Positions 1-5,800 of a stretch of DNA of 8,904 nt are shown here, piece by piece; the stretch's first letter is position 1, and every line of letters starts with the position of its first letter. Origin of the DNA: Candidatus Woesearchaeota archaeon (GTDB lineage: Archaea > Nanobdellota > Nanobdellia > SCGC-AAA011-G17 > GW2011-AR17); assembly GCA_016211095.1 (NCBI GenBank), contig JACQSW010000118.1, positions 1-8,904 on the forward strand, read 5' to 3'. Below the pieces are notes generated by a model, which saw only the letters and a list, made by a program, of their open reading frames with translations, was not told where the DNA came from and ran no database searches. The position numbers were made by a program, and so were the translations under genes.

Positions 1-30
1 CAAAAATGTTTTTTAAAGTTCTATAAGAAG

Positions 31-97
31 CCATGGGGTAGGGATTTTTTGTAAATTAATGCAAAAGGTTAAAAAACCCAAGAAACCCCTCCATAGG
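31..97. repeat. Imperfect long inverted repeat upstream of orc1/cdc6; candidate origin element
   Basis: The left arm (31-50) reads CCATGGGGTAGGGATTTTTT. The reverse complement of the right arm (71-97) is a similar string: CTATGG, then AGGGGT, then GGG followed by six T. The inner part is clearest: GGG-A-TTTTTT at 41-50 faces AAAAAACCC at 71-79 across a 20-base AT-rich spacer. G-tracts next to AT-rich DNA just upstream of an Orc1/Cdc6 gene are typical of archaeal origin recognition boxes, and archaeal origins usually lie beside this gene. I do not see a canonical ORB consensus. A terminator of a gene left of the window, or a transcription-factor site, is also possible. That the repeat exists is directly seen; its origin role is inference. 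Confidence 0.4.
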
Positions 98-98
98 A

Positions 99-122
99 AA
101 TATAGGTTAGAGAGTCTATATT
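99..122. repeat. Perfect 7-bp inverted repeat before the promoter
   Basis: AATATAG at 99-105 is matched exactly by CTATATT at 116-122, with a 10-base spacer. The motif ATAGG also occurs twice in a row here (93-97 and 102-106). The dyad ends about 15 bases before the TATA box of the initiator gene, so it could be an operator or part of an initiator-binding site. In AT-rich DNA a 7-bp dyad can arise by chance, so the functional reading is weak. Confidence 0.3.
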
Positions 123-136
123 GAACAACACAAATT

Positions 137-147
137 TTTATAAATAA
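137..147 (+). promoter_or_regulatory. TATA box (box A) for the orc1/cdc6-polD operon; leaderless start
   Basis: TTTATAAATAA closely matches the archaeal TATA-box consensus. Its centre lies about 29 bases before the ATG at 171, the distance at which archaeal TBP/TFB places the transcription start. Transcription would therefore begin at or next to the start codon. In agreement, the 20 bases before the ATG are almost all A and T with no Shine-Dalgarno motif. Leaderless transcripts are common in archaea. No clear BRE could be distinguished in the AT-rich flank. Confidence 0.6.
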
Positions 148-170
148 AACAAAATTTTAAAGAAAAAAAG

Positions 171-1385
171 ATGGGTGAAAAAGAGCTAACAAAATTCTTT
201 GAAGAATATTTACAGACAAAACCTCTCTTCAAAAATAAAAAAGCATTACAAAGCCAGTACATGCCAAAAACAATACCTCATAGAGAAAAAGAAATTGATA
301 AAGTAGCAGGAATACTAGCACCAATACTAAGAACAGAAAGGCCATCAAATCTTTTTATTTACGGAAAAACAGGTACAGGCAAGAGCCTCGTCGTCCAGCA
401 CGTAACAACAACAATTAATGAAATTGCAATAAAAAACAAACTCCCAATAAAAATATTTTATCTAAACTGCAAATTAAAAAGGATAGCAGACACAGAATAT
501 AGGCTCGTCGCGCAACTATCAAGGGAATTCGGGCAGGAAGTTCCAACAACAGGGCTGCCAACCGACGAAATATACAAATTATTTATAAACCAAGTTGAAA
601 AAGAAAAGCTGCTCTTAATTTTAGTTCTTGATGAAATAGACCAACTTGTATCAAAAGTAGGTGATGAAATTCTTTACAACTTAATACGGCTCAACACCGA
701 ACTGAAAAAAAGTGAGATATCTATAATAGGAATATCTAATGACCTCATGTTCACAAACTATCTTGACCCACGGGTAAGAAGTTCATTATCAGAAGAAGAA
801 TTAGTATTCCCCCCTTACAACGCAATACAACTGAAAGAAATACTAGAACACAGAGCAAAAAGCGCGTTCAACGAAAACGTTCTTGAAGAAGGGGTAATAG
901 AAAAATGTTCAGCATACGCAGCCAGAGAACACGGCGACGCAAGAAGAGCGTTAGAACTGCTAAGGGTGGCAGGCGAAATCACAGAAAGAAAAGGGCTCGA
1001 GAAAGTAAGAATAAAAGACTTAGATGAAGCAGAGTCAAAAATAGAAAGGGACAGAGTATTAGATGTTATTCAAAGCCAGCCAAAACAATCACAAATAGCG
1101 CTTTACTCAATACTAAAATCCCACTCTAACGTAAAAGAAGACGCGCCAATATTCACAGGAGACATATACGAATTATACAAAGAACTTTGTTTCAAAACAA
1201 AAATAAGGCCCCTAACACAAAGAAGAATATCTGACATAATTGCTGAATTAGACATGCTTGGAATAATAACAGCAAAAGTGATAAGTAAAGGAAGATATGG
1301 CAGGACTCGACAGATATGCTTAGCTATACCTGATTCAACCATCATAAAAGTTAACGACATTCTCAAAGAGGGGCTGAATATATGA
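171..1385 (+). CDS. cdc6: Orc1/Cdc6 replication initiator ATPase
   Basis: This is the origin-binding AAA+ initiator of archaea, related to eukaryotic Orc1 and Cdc6. It recognises origin DNA and supports MCM helicase loading. In the 404-residue product the Walker A motif GKTGTGKS lies at 65-72, Walker B LVLDEID at 151-157, sensor 1 around ISN 188-190, the initiator-specific DPRVRSSL segment at 199-206, and sensor 2 GDARRAL at 255-261. Residues from about 300 to the end form the winged-helix DNA-binding domain, with a basic Gly-rich wing near 371-382 (SKGRYGRTRQ). Length is normal for the family and no key residue is missing. The ATG at 171 is supported by the well-placed TATA box and by an N-terminus that reaches the usual arm preceding the AAA+ domain. 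It is the first gene of a tight three-gene unit with both PolD subunits, and overlaps the next gene by 4 nt. Autoregulation through upstream repeats is plausible but not shown. Confidence 0.97.
   Translation: MGEKELTKFFEEYLQTKPLFKNKKALQSQYMPKTIPHREKEIDKVAGILAPILRTERPSNLFIYGKTGTGKSLVVQHVTTTINEIAIKNKLPIKIFYLNCKLKRIADTEYRLVAQLSREFGQEVPTTGLPTDEIYKLFINQVEKEKLLLILVLDEIDQLVSKVGDEILYNLIRLNTELKKSEISIIGISNDLMFTNYLDPRVRSSLSEEELVFPPYNAIQLKEILEHRAKSAFNENVLEEGVIEKCSAYAAREHGDARRALELLRVAGEITERKGLEKVRIKDLDEAESKIERDRVLDVIQSQPKQSQIALYSILKSHSNVKEDAPIFTGDIYELYKELCFKTKIRPLTQRRISDIIAELDMLGIITAKVISKGRYGRTRQICLAIPDSTIIKVNDILKEGLNI
1368..1385 (+). promoter_or_regulatory. Shine-Dalgarno-like site and ATGA stop/start overlap (translational coupling)
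   Basis: GAGGGG at 1368-1373 lies 8 bases before the DP1 start codon and partly matches the archaeal Shine-Dalgarno core GAGG. The ATG at 1382-1384 overlaps the TGA stop of the initiator gene (1383-1385). Ribosomes finishing Orc1/Cdc6 can therefore reinitiate on DP1, which supports both this start choice and co-transcription. Confidence 0.5.
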
Positions 1386-2842
1386 ATGAAGCCATCTTAT
1401 CCCTGCAAAAAAACCACTTAATAACCCCGGATGCAATTGAACTAATAAATCAGAACCCGCAACTCATTCTTGAAAAAATTGCAGCTTTAGAAAAAAAGCC
1501 ATTCATATTAAGCAAAGAAGTCATAAATTTGCTTATAACTCCAGAAATAGAAAAAGAAATAAGAAAACAACCAACGGGAAAAGTAATTGTCACACAAAAC
1601 TACCTCACAAAACCAATAAAAAGGGAGGTCAAACATTTTGTCTCGTACTTCAGGATAAGATATGAAAATTTAAAAAAAATTTTAGAAACAAGAGAAGAAC
1701 TAAAAAAAACTATTTCAATCAAAAGAATAAAAAACAAGGAATCAAAAGAAAAAGTAGCATTAATTGGGTTAGTAGCGGAAAAAAGGGTAACAAAAAATGG
1801 CAACATACTCCTCAAATTAGAGGACCCAACCGATGAAGTTATAGTAATTGTAAACAAAACAAAAAAAGACCTTTTTGAGCAGGCACAAAACCTAACAGGG
1901 GACGAAGTTATAGGAATAACTGGTTCGGTAAGCGAGAAAATAATTTTTGTGAATAACTTATTTTTACCAGACATACCATTGACAAAGGAATTAAAAAAAT
2001 CTCCCGACGAAGCTTACGCAGCATTCATATCTGACATCCATGTAGGGTCAAAAATGTTTCTTCCGCAAGACTTCGAGAGATTCATAAATTGGCTAAATGG
2101 GGAAGTCGGGAATAAAGAACAAAAAGAAACCTCACAAAAAATAAAATATTTATTCATTATAGGGGATTTAATTGACGGCGTTGGAATATACCCTGAGCAA
2201 GACAAGGAATTAACAATAAAAGACGTAGAACAGCAATATGATGAATGCGCAAAATATCTATCAAAAATAAGGAGCGATATACAAATAATTATTTGTGGGG
2301 GAAACCACGACGCATTGCGCATAGCCGAGCCGCAGCCTCCCTTAAACAAGGAATACGCCAAAAAAATTTATGCCCTCCCAAACGCAACTCTCGTTTCGAA
2401 TCCTGCTCTTGTTAATATTCACTCTTCAACGGACTTTCCAGGGTTCGATGTTTTGCTTTATCACGGTTACAGCTTTGATTATTACGTTGCAAACGTCGAC
2501 ACGATCAGGAACAACGGGGGATATGACAGGGCCGACTTGATAATGCAAATGCTTCTTCAAAAAAGGCATTTAGCCCCAACCCACAGCTCAACGCTTTATA
2601 TTCCAGACCAAGAAAAAGATTCATTAACCATAAACAAGGTTCCAGATTTTTTTGTCACAGGGCACATTCACAAAGCAAACGTTGGGTCATACCGAAATGT
2701 TACAACAATCTCATCAAGCTGCTGGCAAGCAAAAACAGCTTTCCAAGAAAAAGTCGGACACAACCCCGAACCATCAAGAGTGCCAATAGTGAACTTAAAA
2801 ACTCGTCAAATTAAAGTAATTAAATTTGCAAATGAACAATAA
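1382..2842 (+). CDS. polB: DNA polymerase D (Pol II) small subunit DP1, 3'-5' exonuclease
   Basis: This is the proofreading subunit of the archaeal replicative polymerase D heterodimer (also called DP1). The 486-residue product has an N-terminal helical region, an OB-fold around 123-200, and a calcineurin/Mre11-like phosphoesterase domain from about 212. All metal-binding motifs of an active nuclease are visible: SDIHVGS at 217-223 (D218, H220), GDLIDG at 261-266 (D262), GGNHD at 306-310, H361 in LYHGYS, and GHIH at 427-430. In eukaryotic B-subunit homologues these residues are degenerate; here they are intact, so exonuclease activity is expected. It is shorter than the Pyrococcus protein (about 600 residues), the difference being in the N-terminal part, as in many archaea. 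It sits between the initiator and DP2 genes with a 4-nt overlap upstream and a 3-nt gap downstream. Codons in the C-terminal part (about 2390-2490) end in T far more often than those of the A-rich N-terminal part. Confidence 0.96.
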   Translation: MNEAILSLQKNHLITPDAIELINQNPQLILEKIAALEKKPFILSKEVINLLITPEIEKEIRKQPTGKVIVTQNYLTKPIKREVKHFVSYFRIRYENLKKILETREELKKTISIKRIKNKESKEKVALIGLVAEKRVTKNGNILLKLEDPTDEVIVIVNKTKKDLFEQAQNLTGDEVIGITGSVSEKIIFVNNLFLPDIPLTKELKKSPDEAYAAFISDIHVGSKMFLPQDFERFINWLNGEVGNKEQKETSQKIKYLFIIGDLIDGVGIYPEQDKELTIKDVEQQYDECAKYLSKIRSDIQIIICGGNHDALRIAEPQPPLNKEYAKKIYALPNATLVSNPALVNIHSSTDFPGFDVLLYHGYSFDYYVANVDTIRNNGGYDRADLIMQMLLQKRHLAPTHSSTLYIPDQEKDSLTINKVPDFFVTGHIHKANVGSYRNVTTISSSCWQAKTAFQEKVGHNPEPSRVPIVNLKTRQIKVIKFANEQ

Positions 2843-2845
2843 AAA

Positions 2846-5800
2846 ATGGCTGAAACAACAAAAGAAATGGAGGATTACTTCAAAAAAGTAGAAGAAGAAG
2901 TAAACAAATCTTACAGCATAGCAAATGAAGCCAAATCAAAAGGCTACGATCCAGAAGAAGAAGTAAAAATACCTTTAGCAAAAACCATGGCTGAAAGGGT
3001 CGAGGGTTTAATATCCACAGTTGCCCCCCAAATAAAAAGGTCAGGAATCGTAGAAAGAATCGCTGAGCTAGAAAAAATATACGGGGCGCAAGATTGGAGA
3101 GTAGCCTTCAAAATTGCGGAGGAAGTAGCTCAACAAAAATTCTGCAAATTCAAAGACGAAAAAGAAGCAATTGAAATTGCGATAAGAGTAGGATTCGCTT
3201 ATGTTACAGTTGGAGTTGTGGCATCCCCCCTCGAAGGATTTGTGGAGTTAAAAATAAATAAAACAAAAGATGGAAAAGATTATTTTTGCTTAATGTACTC
3301 AGGCCCAGTAAGGAGTGCAGGAGGGACAGGGGCAAGCGTATCAGTACTAATTGCGGATTACCTACGAAAAAAATTTGGATATGCCGCGTATGACCCAACA
3401 GAGAAAGAAATAAAGAGGACATTCACAGAACTATCTGACTATCACGAAAAAATAACCAACCTGCAATACTTCCCTTCAGAAGAAGAAGTAGAATTCTTAA
3501 CCTCCCATCTTCCGGTGCAAATCAGTGGCGACCCATCAGAAAAATTTGAGGTAAGCAACTACAAAGACTTACCAAGGATAGAAACCAATAAGCTAAGAAA
3601 CGGTTTTTGCCTCGTAACTGCCGAATGCCTTTCCCTAAAAGCGCCAAAGATATGGAAACAACTATCAAAATGGGGAAAAGACTTCGATATGGGTCATTGG
3701 TCTTTCTTAGAAGAATTCATAGCCTTACAAAAAAAAATAAAAGCCAAGAGCCAAGAAAATGCCGTAAAAGAAGAAAAGATAACGCCCGATTACACTTTCA
3801 TAAAAGACATTGTTGCCGGCCGACCAGTAATAACCCACCCATTAAGAAACGGGGGGCTCAGGCTGAGGTACGGGCGAACGCGAACCTCGGGCTTCTCTTC
3901 TGACGCAATACATCCAGCAACAATGATTGTGCTTGACAGCTACATAGCCATAGGCACACAACTAAAAACAGAGCGGCCAGGAAAATCAACTGTACTTGCA
4001 ACATGCGACTCGATAGACGGCCCTATTGTGAAGCTAACAAACGGATCAGTCGTTAGATTAGACACAGAAGAGGATGCCAAAAAATATTACAAAGAATTGA
4101 AGGAAATAATTTACTTAGGAGATGTATTAATCAATTACGGTGACTTTTTGAACAGGGCGCACAAGCTCATCCCATGCGGATTCAACGAGGAATGGTGGTT
4201 TCAATGCCTCAAAAAAGATGAAGCAGGAGCAATAAAAATTATTGGGGAACAAACTTATTCTGCCCTCAAAAAAAATTCGGCAAAAACAAAAATTTCTGTA
4301 GCATTAGCAAAAAAAATTTCTGACGAACTAAAAATCCCCCTCCATCCAAGATGGATTTATTTCTGGAACACATTAACCATTGAGCAGCTTAACCAATTAT
4401 TCTCTTGCCTTAAAGAAAAAGCAGCAGAAGAAGAAGGTAAAATAATCATCCCTATAGGGGAGGACAAAGCTAAAAGAGCGCTCGAACTGATTGGGGTTCC
4501 ACACAAAGTCGTAACAAACGAATACATCGTAATAGAAAAGGAAGACGCCCAAGCATTGCTTTTAAACATTGGAGAATTAACAAACCTCCCTTCAGACGGC
4601 AGCAATGAGAAGAAGCCGCTAGAACTAATCAATGAGCTGTCTTCTTGCAAAATAAAAGACAAACTAGGCATATTCATCGGTGCGAGAATGGGAAGGCCAG
4701 AAAAAGCGAAGATGAGGGAATTGACTGGCAGCCCCCACGTCTTATTCCCTGTAGGCGATGAAGGGGGAAGGCTTCGCTGCTTTCAAAGCGCATTAGAAAA
4801 AGGAAAAATAACCGCTCGATTCCCCACAAATTTTTGTGAGGAGTGCAAAATAAAAACAATATACAAATTTTGCGAAGTTTGCGGCAAAAAAACAAAAAAA
4901 CAATACTACTGCAGAGAATGCAATTCCGAATCGGATGAAAAATGTGAGAAACACCCTAAGTCAGAAAATCAAAAACAACAAACCATCAACATCCAACACT
5001 ACTTGGATGCAGCATTAAAAAAATTGAAAGACAGAAACTATCCCACCTTAATCAAAGGGGTTAGGGGCTTAATGAGCAGGGAGAACATACCTGAAAATCT
5101 TGCAAAAGGAATCCTTCGCGCCAAACACAAAATCTACGTCAATAAAGATGGCACAACAAGATACGACATGACAGAAATGGCCTGTACACACTTCAAACCA
5201 AAAGAGATAGGGACATCAGTTGAGAAACTTAAAAGTTTAGGCTACCTCAAAGATTGCTATGGCGACGAATTAGCAGATGAAGACCAAGTCTTGGAACTAA
5301 AACCGCAAGATGTCATCCTGCCAGCATGCAGGGAAAGCTTAGACGAAGGAGCAGACGAAGTCTTATTCAGATGCGCACAATTCATGGATGACCTCCTAGA
5401 AAAATTTTATGGCATAAAACCGTTTTATAACTTAAAAACAAAAGAAGACATAGTAGGCCAATTATTAGTTGCGCTTTCCCCCCACACATCCGCGGGAATG
5501 GTGACTAGAGTGATCGGCTTTTCCCGCACACAAGGATTTTTTGCGCACCCCCTCCTCCACAGCATCCTAAGAAGAGATTGTTTTTCTTATGATACATTTA
5601 TTCCCATAATGCACGGAGGAATTTGGAAAAATATCAAAATTGGCGAACTGGTAGAAGAGTTAAATTTAACCAAGCAAGTTGACTTATTTGGCACATTAGC
5701 AAAAAAAGTAAGTGGCTATTATACTCTGGGGATAAATAATAAAGGGAAAGTGGATGTCGTGAAAGTTAATGATTTTACTAAGCACAAACCTTCAAAAATC

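Noticed and set aside
8..27. Possible divergent minus-strand promoter (TTTAAAAAAC-like and CTTATAGAAC-like strings)
   Set aside because: AT-rich DNA gives many TATA-like matches, and no gene left of the window can be seen to support a promoter there.
67..78. Short hairpin GGTT-AAAA-AACC
   Set aside because: It has only four base pairs and no T-tract after it, and it is nested in the larger inverted repeat; not enough for a terminator call.
1103..1366. Minus-strand open frame of 87 codons inside orc1/cdc6
   Set aside because: It lies antisense to the winged-helix domain of a clearly conserved gene; the translation has no recognisable motif and no promoter or ribosome site.
1600..2361. Two minus-strand open frames (124 and 115 codons) inside DP1
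   Set aside because: They are antisense shadows of an A-rich gene; the predicted Phe/Ser-rich peptides reflect the complement of Lys/Glu/Arg codons.
3607..3903. Plus-strand 98-codon frame within DP2
   Set aside because: It is an out-of-frame reading of conserved DP2 sequence (the GGLRLRYGRTR region), with a basic, low-complexity product and no initiation signal.
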